The position numbers and the translations under genes are program-made. From assembly GCF_026914185.1 (NCBI RefSeq), contig NC_070563.1, positions 4,857,001-4,921,000 of the forward strand: DNA of 64,000 bases. Direction: 5' to 3'. The notes beneath the pieces were generated by a model. That model was not told the DNA's origin and searched no databases. It was given only the letters and a program-made list of their open reading frames with translations. This DNA comes from Puccinia triticina (Eukaryota > Basidiomycota > Pucciniomycetes > Pucciniales > Pucciniaceae). Shown piece by piece: positions 1 to 12,018 of this stretch (position 1 is its first letter; every line of letters starts with the position of its first letter).

Positions 1-1548
1 TCACCGTCCCATCGCCTGAATTTGCCCAGAGAAATGATTGTACCACTGATGTTCGGGCAGTATAGAACGTTCGACACCTTCAACTTCCCAAACGGTGTTG
101 GCAATTCGATGTCCCCTACTTGCTTCACGGGAAACCGATCTGTAGACGCAACTATGAGGGACATGGAAATAGGCCTGAGGGAGGTAAAAAAACGGACATC
201 ATTGCTGACACTATCCGTTGACCCAGAGTCCAGCAGCGCTGCGTCGCTGCTCCCGGGCTGCTTTTCAATTGATGCCACTATTGCCTTGGGCCGCTGCATG
301 AGCGCTGGATGACACACCACCGACTTCTTCAAGCGCGCGTTCGGGTTTCTGAGTCGAGGGTCTCCCACCGGCGGCTCCTGATCCTTCTTGAGCGGGCAAT
401 CATTCATCCAATGCCCCCACTCATAGCAGTACCGGCAGGGATTTTTTTCCGTTAAGACCCTCCTCACCCACACGTTGCTCTTCCCCACCATTGATTGCGA
501 CTGGTCACCACCTTTCCTAGCTACACTGTCACCGGTCCCGCCCCTCGCCGACCTGTACGCAAAAAATGACGACTGAGCCGGTACGACACTCGAGTTCATT
601 CTTCCTGCAATCTCCAAGATGGTCTTTGACGAAATCATCCCCTTGGGGTTGACCGCAATTCGAGCGTCCAGGGCATTGGCTATCCCTTGGAAGTGGATGA
701 CACCTCTGATGGAGCAATAGGGCCAGGACCAAGTCTTTGCTAATCGCCCCCGTCCGCTTCTCGATCTCGTCTAAACAGGTCTGCATCTCCGAGTAAGCCG
801 TGTTCAAGTCAGCCGATACGTCCGTTGGGTCGCTCGCCTTGGCCCACCTGGACATGATGTATGTCCATGACACGTTTGCAAATTGAGACTGAAGCGTTGT
901 GAAAGCTACCCGCCCAGCTTTTCCCCGGACCAAAGCGACAAGTGACAGATGCACGCTATTTTCCACTAGAACGCCCGTGAGTGCCGCCCTATCCGTATCG
1001 CCATCCTTTGCAGTCGACACAAAGTAATCTTCTGCTTCAAATACCCTTGTGACCGTCGCTTTCAGGGACAGCTCCCAGTCCGGAAAGTTGACCCCGTCCT
1101 CGGACAATTGCGGTTCAATCGCTTTCCCTAGTTTCTGATACTTCGAAAGCGCATCCGCCAAGGCCACCGCACGCTCAGTTCCAGTCTTCAATTTGACCTT
1201 CTGCTCAACCGGTCAATTAATCTGCTGGAGTAACAATGCAAGTTGGTCGATCAAGACAAATTGGGGCCCTGCATTCAAACTTCCAGCAGGACTCTTCCCT
1301 TTATCCACCGACTGGCCCTCCTGATTGCTCATTTTGTCACGACTCGCCGACGTGGAATTTGGTAGGGGAGTGTGTATGGCTGTGTACGGCGGAAAATTCA
1401 GCAAACTCCTATGAGGAGATGAGTGCACCGGTGGTAGAGGTTCAATTGGCCTATCTGCTTGAGAATCAGATCTGATCGGTGTCGGCTTGTCAAATCGCTT
1501 CCCCGATCGAGTTCCACGAGGCAGATCCGGAATCTGAAAGTAAGACAC
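1..1548 (-). pseudogene. Ty1/copia gag and protease, 3'-partial at window edge
   Basis: Minus-strand retrotransposon polyprotein beginning at the ATG at 1548. The N-terminal 110 residues are proline-rich. An in-frame TGA near 1213 is followed in the same frame by a gag domain (about 1191-720). Around 700 the frame must shift by one base; the new frame then runs open to the edge. It contains a CCHC zinc knuckle (C-R-Y-C, then WGH, then DC; near 440-400) and a retropepsin with LLDSGSTDS as active site (near 235), followed by the NVLYCPNISGTIISLGKF segment typical of copia proteases. Integrase, RT and RNase H would lie left of the window. The gag recruits genomic RNA and the protease matures the particle. 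The stop and the frameshift make it a pseudogene unless the assembly is wrong. Copia type rests on the protease style and knuckle position; confidence is good. Confidence 0.8.
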
Positions 1549-1837
1549 CTTGCCTGATGCTCACAAACGTGGCGCGTAGTTCACCACAACCACTTCGGGA
1601 GATGCACACGTAGGGCGACTCACTTTAGTAGTCTGTCCGCCCAACCTTCACGTGGAAAAGAAAATTTTGAACCGGAACGCCTTAGTCCTCAGTTCCAACG
1701 CCCAAGACGGAATCAGGCTCGTTCTTCTTTCGCCCCTCGAGACAGAATCAAGAGTGTAGTCAAATAATCGTTTGCCCAAGTCGGAATCGGGTCCAGTGAT
1801 AACGAAACATTGAGTTCTTCAGGGAATTTTATTCGCG

Positions 1838-1850
1838 CAGGCTCATAACC
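1838..1850 (-). other. Candidate primer-binding site of the left copia element
   Basis: On the minus strand GGTTATGAGCCTG lies 300 bases ahead of the gag start. The core GGTTATGAGC also follows the LTR at 27546, where a second copia gag starts downstream. Two independent copies in the same position support a tRNA-primer site. The upstream LTR limits are not clear here. Confidence 0.45.
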
Positions 1851-1859
1851 TCTAGAGCG

Positions 1860-2490
1860 AGATAGTGGTTAAGAATTGAGTTTTCAAATTCCCCCGGCGG
1901 TCGAACCCCCCTACAACGCCGTGCCTAAGTACAAGATTTGTTTTGTAAACCCCAACACTGAATTTACACCCTCCCTCCTGTAAAAACATAAGTACTATTT
2001 TTCTTCAACACCGGCAATGATTTGCCCTCACTCCAGGCTCCCTATTGAGGAAGCTGCCATACATTCAAACAGGTCTAAGGAAGGAAAAGATGCATCATGG
2101 GGATCATACATGAAGCACTGGCGATTTGGTGACACCCACTATACATGGGGACTTATCTTTGCCTCTGTTGGCTGTGGATTGAAAGCTGAAATTACCTGCT
2201 TCTTGCTGAAAGCTTCCCTGCCCTAAACAACAAAACATCCACTCTGAATTTTATTCATTGTAAATACAATATTCCAAGTTCCCCACTCATTACAATGGCA
2301 TATATTTCAGGTAATCTTTGTGTCAGTTGTCCTCATGAGGATCATGCGGGAGCTGATGGTCTGAAAGATGTGATTCCATGTTGTCCATGAAACCATGGTC
2401 CACAAATTTATTTACATGCAACCTACCTGATCATACCTCTGGGACTCTCCCAAGTCCCAGATGTGGCTTCCTTCCAGAACAGATGAAGCA

Positions 2491-2530
<40 letters not shown>

Positions 2531-3240
2531 ATGGCAAGTATCAACTTCTCCAAATGCTTTATTTGTATGTGAATGTGTGCTAGCAGGGACCGCTAAAGAG
2601 ATCAGCACCTGCACTTGCCCCTATGGTGGATCCCTGGTCTGACCCCATTCATCCAGCCTAGCCTGGATCCTGAGTGACCATACAACCAAATCTTGCCCAG
2701 GCTGAAAGAGCAAATATATGTACTTGGCGGGACTTACATGAGAAGCTGCGCATGAGAAAAACATTGTTTGCAAAAGCTCCTGCCATTGCAATTGTTTGCA
2801 TGGAGATCTGGGAGACTGACAGTGTGGCCTGCGGGAGGGTTCCAATCTCACACTGCCACAGACCAACGAGTTTTGCACATGCATGTATGTGGCATTCATT
2901 TTCCCCGAGATTATCACAATAAGATAGAATTTCAAGAGCTTGTGACCTATTCTGACCCTGGGTAGGGTGGCATAATGGCCAAAATACAGCTTTTCTGCTC
3001 ATTTGGAAGGTCTCAAGCCTGACATTGAGCCTGCATTTACAGATTTATATTGGCCATCTGCTCATACAACTGCTTCAATTCAACCTGTTTGGTGACGTAT
3101 TGTAAAGAGGTTGCTGTCAGTTCCACCTACAACACCTGTCTGGATTGTACTTCATCCCTTCCACCTCCATCCACCTCCAAATCACCTCAACACTATCTGC
3201 TACTCAACTTTCCTCACTGGGCTTGAAGAAAACAGAGGAG
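1860..3240. other. No supported gene
   Basis: Non-coding to my eye. Short ORFs occur on both strands, but none has recognisable motifs or a convincing splice context. It holds the poly-C run listed separately. The left part may contain the LTR of the copia element at 1-1548, but I could not find paired ends. Confidence 0.4.
2494..2530. repeat. Poly(C) homopolymer, 37 bases
   Basis: An uninterrupted run of C between GATGAAGCAGTG and ATGGCAAG. It produces the artificial poly-Pro and poly-Gly ORFs that cross it. The length may be unstable in the genome or wrong in the assembly. Confidence 0.95.
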
Positions 3241-4869
3241 GGGTGGTCAAGCACAATTGGTAAAGGTAGATATAGACATGCGGCCCGTACATGCATACTT
3301 GGCTAGGTAGGACCTGGTGATGATGCGGGTGTTTATCCAGGCAGCCCAGACTGCCTTAAACTGGAGCGGCAATGGTGACACCAGGGCTCTTCCCTGGTAG
3401 GGGAGGGCTTTTGGAGTGCCTCCGAAACATGAGTCAGCTATGAACATAACAATGCCCACGCTGTGGGCCCCTCTGCACTTAATGCTCAGAACAGTCGCGC
3501 CCACGAGGGGAAATATTGATACATAGGTGGCCTTTCACACATATAAAGATGCGTAGAGATCTATGTATGAGTCTCTTACCCACACCGAGCTTAACTAAGC
3601 CTCTCAATCGGAGGGTCAGGGGGGCCCGACCCCGCGTCCCGAAGGGACGCTCTCCAAAGGAGAGGCTTACTTGTAAAGTCAGACCCGCGGCCTGAGGACA
3701 GCCAAATTTTGGCAGGGAAATGATAAAAAATAAACTCAAGACAGAATTCAAACTAAACAACAAATCCTTTTCAAACTCCTTTTGGCATGGTTATAGCTGC
3801 CCATCTTGGGAATATGCTGGCTTTTATTTGGTAAAATTTGGCCATAAATAGCCTGCTCAGCAGACTTTTTTGCAAGGGCATTTGCAGGTTTGGTGAATTG
3901 AAGTTTGTTGACCCTCCGGATTATAATTTCTTTGGATCAGACAGAGTCTCACGGTTTTTTTCAAGTATCAACTTACAAACATGCAATTTTGATGGAAATT
4001 TTAAATTGGGTGCACAATCTACTTTTACAGTTGAACTCTGCCAACAATGACTAGAAAATCGAAACGCATCCCAACGGCAAATCACACTCTAAGCACTCCA
4101 TCCGTAAAGGCAAAGCAATAGCCTTCTCCGGAGGGATTCCCAGTGCATGCAAGTACTGCCACGCACCAAGATCATTTGATCGCTCTTGGTCTCCGAAGTG
4201 TCCTGTCAAGATACTCTGTGCAATGTTCCACAGGGTTTGTGAAGCCCCCAGCTGAAAAGAGATGTTGTGAAGTCAGTGATCAGGAAAATTGCTTGGGGTG
4301 CACAGCGTCCGAAGTGAGTTGAAGTTCTGAGATGTCCCGAGGTCTCCATCAATGAGCTGAACTCGCGAGCAAAACTCCTCTGGCTTTAGGCCGATTTGAT
4401 TGATGATCATTTCAATAACTTTTCCAAAGCCTTCTGCGGAATTATCAAAAGCTTCCATGAGCTTCAGCATCTAAATTTTTGGTGGCAAGCAGTCTATCGG
4501 ATCGATCGGAGGAGGCTTCCTTGAGATTGCCAATTTTGGATCTAATGGCTGTGCTATGTAATGATACATGACTTGTGCAATTCCTTATACTATTCATGCA
4601 CTAAGGACCAGATCTATCCGGGATTGTATCTGGGCCTGAATTTGGCGAATTTTTCAAAGCTGTCATACTTATCCATCCCCCTAGTTGCCAACTGCTATGG
4701 GTATGTGGACTTTTGAGGGCCGTACAGATACCAAAAAAAGGCCAGCTTTTCAATGGTCTAGGAGGCGTGACATGAATCTGGGTGGTTGTGGGGGATATTG
4801 AGGTTGTAATGCCCTTCCCAGCCAAATGGCTGGTTGCGCTCACGCGAGATTGGGGACATTATATTCAAA
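3240..4869. other. No supported gene; two adjacent stem-loops at 3635-3665
   Basis: No coding region I can defend. At 3635-3651 GCGTCCC-GAA-GGGACGC is a perfect hairpin, followed directly by CTCTCC-AAA-GGAGAG at 3651-3665. Such paired hairpins could belong to a structured transcript or a transposon end, but no partner sequence was found. Confidence 0.4.
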
Positions 4870-5799
4870 TGTCAGCCTTAGAGTCAACTCAGCTGACCTA
4901 AAGTCTGCCTTTTTCCACTTTTTACATATGAATTACTTCATATCTTTTTCATCTTAAGAGATAAACTTGTTTAGACTTCATATTCTGTTTCCTCATGCAA
5001 TTTTAACCCTAGTTACAACTTACCAATTCTTTGTAACTATGCTCCTTCCCTGAGTTATTGAGTTGTGGCGCGCATGCGCAATTGTGACGTGTCAGCGCTA
5101 CCAGGCGCGCCAAACCACATGTACATATGTAAATTACATAAGCAAACTGTGAAAAGTTTCTTAGTCAGGATCCCCCTTGCCTGAGGCAGATCTACAGACT
5201 TCAGCACACCAGAACCACACCCCAGAGAACCCCAGGATCACCACCAAAGAGATTACCACACTCCCAGTATACCTACCGTCACAGGCGCCTAGGATATTGA
5301 CAGTAAGTAACCTCTTTCACTGAACCTTGTTTATCTCAGAGGTACAACTCTGAGTCTTGTTTGATCTGCTCTTTTCTGCTGGCCTTTGCCTTCTCTTGAT
5401 CACAGGGCTGTCCCTCCATAACTGTTGGTCTTTGCCTTATCTTGATTAAAGGGCTGTCCCTTAGGTTTCCCTTTAAGAACCTTGACTATCCAGAAGGAAG
5501 CTAAAAAATTGTGGCTGGATTAAACTCATCTAATCCAGAGACCCTCCACGTTTCCTTGGTGAGAGGAGGCTGTAGCACTCTCTAGCACAGCTTGGCAGCA
5601 CTCCCTGAGGAGGTAGCATTGCCTGTGGACGTGCATTCCCACCAGAATAATCTTGAATATCTGCTTATCTTGATCTTGCTCAGTTTCTCTCTCTCTTTCT
5701 CTTTTTCTCTCATAGTTGTATTTTCTTTATCCCAAGAAATCCAACTATTGCCCCCCCATTTCTTGTGTCCTGCTGTCACTATAGAGACTCAGGCTCACA
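4870..5799 (+). mobile_element. Solo LTR, family R1, copy A
   Basis: 930-bp repeat beginning TGTCAGCCTTAGAG and ending GGCTCACA (TG...CA). A second copy lies inverted at 19468-20313 with matching ends and near-identical stretches, for example around the GGCGCGCCA and CATGTACATATG motifs. No internal gag or pol sits beside either copy, so both read as solo LTRs left by recombination between two LTRs. A 14-base direct repeat, GACATTATATTCAA, flanks this copy (4855-4868 and 5800-5813), longer than the 5-base duplication of copy B. The orientation of transcription is not established. Confidence 0.8.
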
Positions 5800-5809
5800 G
5801 ACATTATAT

Positions 5810-5862
5810 TCAAGTCCCTCCTTTGGAGGCGCTTCGCGCCTCCTCGGAAGGAAGGGACTTGT
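5810..5862. repeat. Imperfect palindrome / stem-loop
   Basis: CAAGTCCCTCC...GGAGGCGC-TTCG-CGCCTCC...GGAAGGGACTTG forms a long stem with a TTCG loop, directly outside the R1 LTR. It could be a transposon terminus or the end of a transcript. Its function is unknown. Confidence 0.6.
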
Positions 5863-6755
5863 GTTAAGTTAGTACCTACACCCAGTAATGTCATGGTGTG
5901 TTTTTTCGGAGATGGAATGTTGGAAGAGGAGCACTTGAGGTCTGGGGCAAACAGATGTTGCCTTCCAGCAAAGGCACTGAGACTTGCAGGACTATGTTCA
6001 GCCTGGGCTTGCTAACCAAGGTCCCCATCAGAATACCCAAACCAGAGGAAGTGCCCTGGATGGTGACAGTGAGGATGCTGCAGGGCTACAACTTCTGGTG
6101 AGCCAATTAAATCATGATCAGCTTGTGTCATTCCCTGCCTGGCAATTTGCTCCATTCAAGGGGGGTTGGAATGTGTGACTATTTGAGTGAGCTGGCAGTA
6201 ATGGAACTCCAGGGTGGCTAAACTCCAGCGCTCCATGGGATCCGTTACACAGCAGTCCCTATTTGGTTCAGAAACAGATGCTGACCTTAACCAACAGCCG
6301 TACATGGCAAGGCATACCACCAATCGGCAGGTCTTTAATTTGAGGCATGAAGACCACACTTAATACTCCACCCTGAAAGGAATGTGGGGCCAACGGGGAA
6401 TCTAGGAAATCCAAACATCAACCAACAAATCAACAAATTACCGTCAAACAAGACCAATCCACAACACTATCCTGTGAAGTGGGGCAGGGTGTGCAGTGAT
6501 TCAAAGGGCATTAGGGCCTTGCTGCATTGCTTGCAGAAAGGGAAGATAACTGACTGCTGACGTACACCATAATCTGGCGAGAAACACCAGCTTTCCCTTT
6601 GATGTTGTGTCCACTGTTGGAGGCAGCATGGAGCACCCTTGGGCTTATATACTGATGCCAAGGTACTGATCATACCTGGGCTGTGTTTTTTGGCTTCATA
6701 TGTCCACGTTGGCTGGATTTGTTAACCCTCTCACACCTCAGTTTCAATCCGGATC
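5863..6755. other. No supported gene
   Basis: Only short ORFs without recognisable motifs. Nothing repeated or structured stands out. Confidence 0.4.
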
Positions 6756-7388
6756 ATGATTGAGGTTGCCGGAAACATTCATATGTCCAACACCAGACCT
6801 GGTAATATACGTAGCACTGGAGACAAGATCCACATTAAGACTTGTATAGTTTCTTATCAGCTTTCCCCCGATGCATCCATTTCAGCCTACCCAGAGTATA
6901 ATGTTGTGCTCAAGTCAACCTTGGCCCCTGTACCAGCCATACTGTACGGCTTCTGCACTCAAGTTTGTTTTACCGGCCAACTAGTTGTTCATGCGGATTC
7001 AAGTCCCCCGACAATCCTTGTCAAACGGTTCAAATGGCAGGTGCACCGGGGACACTTTCTGCTGGCCGCTGAATTTCAAGATACCCATGCGTTTGGTACA
7101 GCCTATGTGGTTCAGGTACACCTCAATCACATCATAGGTTGTGTTGGGTCTGTGGAAGTTGTTGATCCAGAAATGAAGACAGTATGTATTTCTTCAACTC
7201 AGTATTCCTACAATCCGTCAGCTCTGCCGTGGGATGGCTTTTCGGGGAAAGATGCACTGACATGGTATGGAAGGCCAAGTTTGGTCACATTGAGCTTGTT
7301 GCTACACATGCACAAGCACATGAGTGTTTTCAGGATCTTTGTTGAGGCAATACCATCAGATTTGGTGGTGTGGCAAAAGCCATGTTGA
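6756..7388 (+). CDS. Unrecognised ORF, 210 aa
   Basis: The longest plus-strand ORF in the left 20 kb, 210 codons, starting MIEVAGNIHMSNTRPGN and ending VVWQKPC. Composition is protein-like: spread aliphatic and aromatic residues, no low complexity, no obvious signal peptide or membrane segment. The base just before (CACACCTCAG|TTTC) would fit a splice acceptor, so the true coding region may begin further upstream. I recognise no domain. It stands alone between non-coding stretches in a transposon-rich region, so it may be a fragment of a multicopy gene. Confidence 0.4.
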   Translation: MIEVAGNIHMSNTRPGNIRSTGDKIHIKTCIVSYQLSPDASISAYPEYNVVLKSTLAPVPAILYGFCTQVCFTGQLVVHADSSPPTILVKRFKWQVHRGHFLLAAEFQDTHAFGTAYVVQVHLNHIIGCVGSVEVVDPEMKTVCISSTQYSYNPSALPWDGFSGKDALTWYGRPSLVTLSLLLHMHKHMSVFRIFVEAIPSDLVVWQKPC

Positions 7389-8099
7389 ATGCCGGAAACA
7401 GAAATCTTTCCCTAGGTGTACGTGGTTCAGGTTATCCCCAGTAATCAACGTCTGACTCAATGTGTTTCTTTCAGGTTGAGCATTCTCGGAAGCTGGAAAG
7501 ATTGGGGAAGACCACATACAGATTGAGGGAAAACCCAAAAAAGCGTTTCGAACTTCTCGTGAAGGATTGGAAGAAATCCCAGAAACCCAGACAACAAAAA
7601 AAGGTCCAACACTGTTAGATGTAGTTTAACGATCTCAATGGTCTGTAGCTTAGAAAACCATCTGAGTACTATCTTTCACAGATTTATCCCTGAAGCCATC
7701 TCCCATGTGCGCTTCAATACATGTACTATCAATCTTCAATACATGTACTATCAATCGCTGCCGGGAACTCTTGTAAAGGATAAAGCACCTACAACAAGGC
7801 CCCTATAGTTTTGTACCGAGGAAGCTTGAATTTTGGACGAGCTCAGACCATGTTTGCAAGAGTTGAAGCGTGTTTTTTGGGGCTAAAAATGGATGAAACA
7901 TCCCTCTTGCTCATGAGACACAGCTGAAGAGCACCAGCTGTATTACAAACATGAAAGTGTTTCAATTTAGCTTGGAGAAGAGAGTGGGATACACTGGAAG
8001 AGAGCTAAGACAAGAAGGGCGGATGGTGAATACAACCATTTGCACAACCATATTTGGGAGCATAACATGACTGAACCTCTTGTAAAGCTGTATAATGCG
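7389..8099. other. No supported gene
   Basis: No convincing ORF. A short direct duplication, CAATACATGTACTATCAAT, occurs twice in tandem near 7717-7756. Confidence 0.4.
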
Positions 8100-9400
8100 T
8101 CAATGACCTGTAATTGGCCCAGGTGCTTGAGGGATCAGGAAGGGAGAGGTTGGATTGAGGGTGTTCCACTGATTGATGAAGTCATTGGTTATTGCTTTGG
8201 CGAGCTCAAATCGACTGGGGACTTTGACAAGTTCAACAGAGCAAATTTTATCTGGAGACTGAAATACCGGAGCAAACATTTTGACTAGGTATGCCGAGAG
8301 ATTTTTCCAGATTGGTTCTTCACAGATGTGTTGTGTGGTGGAGTGCCGCTTGATGAGGGATATGGCTTGGATGAACAACATACAGGTGGTGACTCCAGCA
8401 ACCCGGTGGTCCCTTGATGTGATGAAGAGCCCTCAAACTCCGCCAAGGATGAAGTATACAAGAGGCTGGAAGTTTTTCTTTTTTTTGATATTTCTGCAGG
8501 GTTTGGGTGGCGTCTGGCGGAGCGGTATTGATAGCGGACAAAGATGCATTGACATCAGAAACGGTCTGGTTGGAGTTGCTGGGAGAGATTTGATTGGCGC
8601 GCTTGATTGCCTTCTTCTTTGCCGCTGTCAATGGCGCTTCGCTGAGGGAGTGGGTTTGAAGGATGATATACGCCATTAAGACATCTATAATGACGTTGCA
8701 GAAATCATGAAGCACATCAACAGAGTGCATGCGCTGGGTCTGCTGTTGGCCAGGCTCAGACTGGTCTGAGGGTTGATCGAAACTGGATGATGAGTTCTTC
8801 AGAGTGTCAAGATACAGGAGAGCTTGAACACCTCTGGTGATCTGATCATCAGTGGGGTTGGGGCGGACTGGTGGTGGGTTGAACAAGTTGTCAGCCATCA
8901 GTTCAACGGAGGCGGCAACAATCCTTGCCCAATCAGAAGTGATGTGCTGGGGACGGGAATGCAATCGATACAGGCAACAAACAAGGGCGGACTCGGGGTG
9001 ATCTGACTTTATTGTAGTGGGGATGAACAACGCCGGGCGGAGACTGTTGTCTTTCTGACCAAAACTTGTGATCAATGGAAAGTCAACCAAGTCCGGGCAA
9101 TACCACTGCTCATTCTTTGAGTAGGTCAGGAATTTATCACCTGTAGGGGAGGGTGGATATTGTCAGTTGGTGTAGACGGTCTTTCTGGTTTGGCTAGGGG
9201 GCAAACTCACCCAAAGAGTAAATTGTCTGGATCCAGGTGGCTAGGAGCAGGCTGTACGTTGCAGACAAATTGGGTCAGGGGCTGGAGGTGGATATTGGCA
9301 GGCGCGGGCGCAGTTATTTAGCAAAGGGGCAAGTGCCTCCCAAGTGGCGACATACTTTGACCACAATGGTCTAGTCACAGATCTGAAAATTCTTTACTGA
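8100..9400 (-). pseudogene. Unrecognised multi-exon gene, probably broken
   Basis: Minus-strand coding signal in pieces. A segment at about 9400-9200 (RPLWSKYVATWEALAPL) leads, after a one-base frame change, to NLSATYSLLLATWIQTIYSLG. That joins across a GTGAGT...CTACAG intron (ending at 9141) to DKFLTYSKNEQWYCPDLVDFPL. The frame then stays open to about 8450 through a Ser/Gln-rich linker. Another shift of one base is needed to continue into EEPIWKNLSAYLVKMFAPVF and the stop at 8100. Smooth protein-like sequence across the splice makes a real gene likely, while the frame changes suggest decay. No family is recognised. It may be the 3' part of the gene starting at 11448. Confidence 0.5.
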
Positions 9401-10884
9401 TCAGATGTAATTGAGTGCGGATTTGATTGGATTTGATGATTGTTGGCTGGGGCTGCAAAGCAATCTCTCGCGCTAGGGGTGATCCAGTTTGCGGCCGATT
9501 GGAGTTGCAGGTTGTAGGCTCTTGTGGAACTCTGGCAGGACCGCCAGTCTGGCCCAATGAGGATTGGTCATCCACTCTGGCCTGGGAGGGTTGGATGAAC
9601 TGCAGCTGCGCGTGGCGCGCGCTATTCATTGTGTTGCAATATGTGTGTTTTTATTGCTTGGTGTGCTACGGACATTTTCAATGCTCATCGCATCTAGGGG
9701 ACCCTGGAAGTCAGGGAGTGACTTCCCGAGGTCCCCGTGTATGGGTTGTGGGAAAGGAGGGAAATTAGCGGTAGCCGGTTGGAAATGCCTTGTCTTCTCA
9801 GATGCCTCTTCCATCTCTGGTAGAGACGCCCTGCAACTCGACGGTGCAGAGGTAGAGGGAGAGAGGAGACGGAGGTATCCTCCTCTTTGGAGCAGCACAC
9901 ACAGGGGTGTGTCGGCAAGGGTGTAAGACCCTTACCTGGTAAACTTAAGTTGGCCTTGGCCTTTCTAGAGGAAATGGCTCTTTGGCCTCGAGTCTTGGGT
10001 GGGTGGGTGGTTTTTTTTTTAAAACAGACTCTTCACGTGAGCCGGGGAAGTCTCCGGCAAAAGGTGGGTAGTTTGGGATTAGAGGGATTGGGGAGATGGG
10101 GGCTTCGGAGCAGCAGTGCGAGGAGGAGTCTGGAGAGTTGGGGGGAACAGGAGAGCTGGTCTATAGGTTCCACCTGTAAGAGTTCATCCCTGTATTCGCT
10201 AGGGGGCGGTTGCGTGACCAGATCTGGCCACAGTAGTGCGCCGCAACCCGCCAGGGGAATCTTCTCTCGAGAACAGTACTGGGGGGCGGCCCCTAGCTCT
10301 TGGGGAAATCGGCCCGTGGACCAATCCCACCTCCCGCTGCACTCCCGGTAAAAGGACATGATTGATCGGCCCGGTTGTATGATGTTGGCTAGATGTGTGG
10401 TGTGTTGGTGCAGCTGGGTCATGATTGGAGTGAGGTGAGCGTGGTGGAGCATTGGTGCCTGCGGGGGCCGATGCCGTTTCTTGAGTCGCGGATGAGGTGG
10501 TGGGATCAATAGCCCCGGTGAAGGCGGGTGGACACTCGCGGTGAAGGGGAACATTGGGCCCGGATTGTTCACTGTTGTGTTCGGGTGGTTGCTTGGTGCT
10601 AGTGATGTCCGTAGTGGGCTGCTGAATGCCAGGTGTGCTAGAGGATGGAACGTTGCTGCTGGCTGGTTGCGGGCCGTCTGCCCAGGGAGAGGGCTCATTG
10701 GTGGTTGGGATACTCGGTTGGTGAGTTGGATTTGGGGCTGGGAGTGTACTGGTGGATGCTGGAGGCTTGTGAAGGAGATCAACTGGCTTAACCAATGGCT
10801 TTGTTGCGGTTCTTTGAGAGGTCTGACGTTTTTCAAAGGGCTTCCCCATGGAGACTGGCGGACGTGAGGGGCTGGTGGGTTGGG
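9401..10884 (-). other. Uncertain region, possible coding exons
   Basis: Overlapping Pro/Ser/Thr-rich minus-strand frames (10199-10927 and 10033-10836) lie here, in line with the flanking unknown exons. Their low-complexity composition does not let me choose a frame. An exon starting METGIVPDNED may continue the gene at 11448 after a frame change near 10920. Nothing is recognised. Confidence 0.3.
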
Positions 10885-11448
10885 CTATCTTGATGTCCTC
10901 ATTGTCTGGGACAATCCCGGTTTCCACCCACGCTGTTGAAGGAGGGCCAGAGTGTCCCGGTCAGTGCAAAGCTGGTTGCGCAGGCGATAGGGAGTGAAAA
11001 TAAAGGACTGACTTCGTTTTCTTTGAGTAAGAGATGAGGCCAGGTATTGGGCCTTGCGCTTGCAGCTGTGGGGGAGCTTTAGGGAAAGGATTGCTTGAGA
11101 TGATTGCTCTGCTGCTGCAATGCTTTGGTCTAACTCCTCGGCCGTAATTTCCTGAAGTTTGGTTGGGAGAATAGACTCAAGTGGATCAAGGGAGGCAGGA
11201 GGCGCGGAGGGGGCCTTCTGAAGGACAAACTGTTCAAAGGATGGGGCAGGGAGAGAACCATTGGGCAAGTTCCGAGTGATGTCCTGTTCCGCTGTTACAA
11301 CAGATGAGAAGATCAGAACACAAGCCAGTTTTGATGTCTGGGGGGCCTACTTACTTGGGGGTGGAGTCTGGGACAGGGTGTCGCGATCTCTTTCTGCATT
11401 GGATGAGGGAAGCGGGGCAGAATTGGTGGGGGGCGGAGGGTCTTCCAT
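10885..11448 (-). CDS. Unrecognised gene, two 5' exons
   Basis: Start MEDPPPPTNSAPLPSS at 11448. Exon 1 ends at 11355, and a GTAAGT...AACAG intron (11354-11292) joins it in frame to exon 2, which opens TEQDITRNLPNGSLPAP and runs to the stop at 10885. The region between residues 60 and 110 (LQEITAEELDQSIAAAEQSSQ) looks helical. A basic stretch follows (CKRKAQYLASSLTQRKRSQS). No domain is recognised. The stop may be an artefact of a frame change, because a second frame opens immediately (METGIVPDNEDIK). The 40-bp palindromes at 11979-12994 lie 0.5-1.5 kb upstream of this start. Confidence 0.5.
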
Positions 11449-11978
11449 GTTGAGATTGGCGCTGCTGAAGCGGCGGTGAGCGATGAGTTGTAAGGGCGAG
11501 GGAAAAAGATGGGAGCAAGCAACAAACGGGGCAAGGGGCCAGTATTTATGTGGGGAGCAGGCGATGAGTTGGTGGCTCTTTTTGGGGACCCGCCGCATAG
11601 GGCCTTTGTGTGGCCAAATTCATACTCCCCTTTGAGAGGATGTGCGCTGATGCATCAATGGGGCCGCACACTGAGCAGGATGCGGCAGCTGATGATGATT
11701 GTGTCATCCAGCTGCGAGCGTATTAAGCTTGAAAGTCGGTGGGGGAGGTTTTTAGCAGCAATTATGTAACCTAGGTGGTGTGGTCCTGCAAGTTCAACCT
11801 TGGTGCTATGTGAGGACATGACCCCTACAGGCACCAATCACTCCCTCCCCATATGACCGACAAAGGGATCCCTGCTCCGCGGACAATGCTAGCTGTTCTC
11901 TGAGCAAGGAAATTGGAGCGTGCTCCTGATTGTCATGCTAGTGACCGATTAAACTTCTCAGTCGTATTCACCAGCCAG

Positions 11979-12018
11979 ATGTCCACCCTCAGGTTTGGGT
12001 GAACCAGAGGGTGGACAT
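11979..12018. repeat. 40-bp palindrome, copy 1
   Basis: Arms ATGTCCACCCTCAGGTTTGG and the near-complement ending AGAGGGTGGACAT; about 17 of 20 arm positions pair. One of seven related copies in the window. Confidence 0.85.

Noticed and set aside
22..312. 96-codon plus-strand ORF
   Set aside because: Shadow of the copia protease on the minus strand.
2378..2614. ORFs with poly-Pro and poly-Gly
   Set aside because: Created by the poly(C) run; no other coding evidence.
5700..5870. Hairpin at 5810-5862 as a Helitron 3' end
   Set aside because: No CTRR end followed by T at the right distance, and no Rep/helicase gene nearby.
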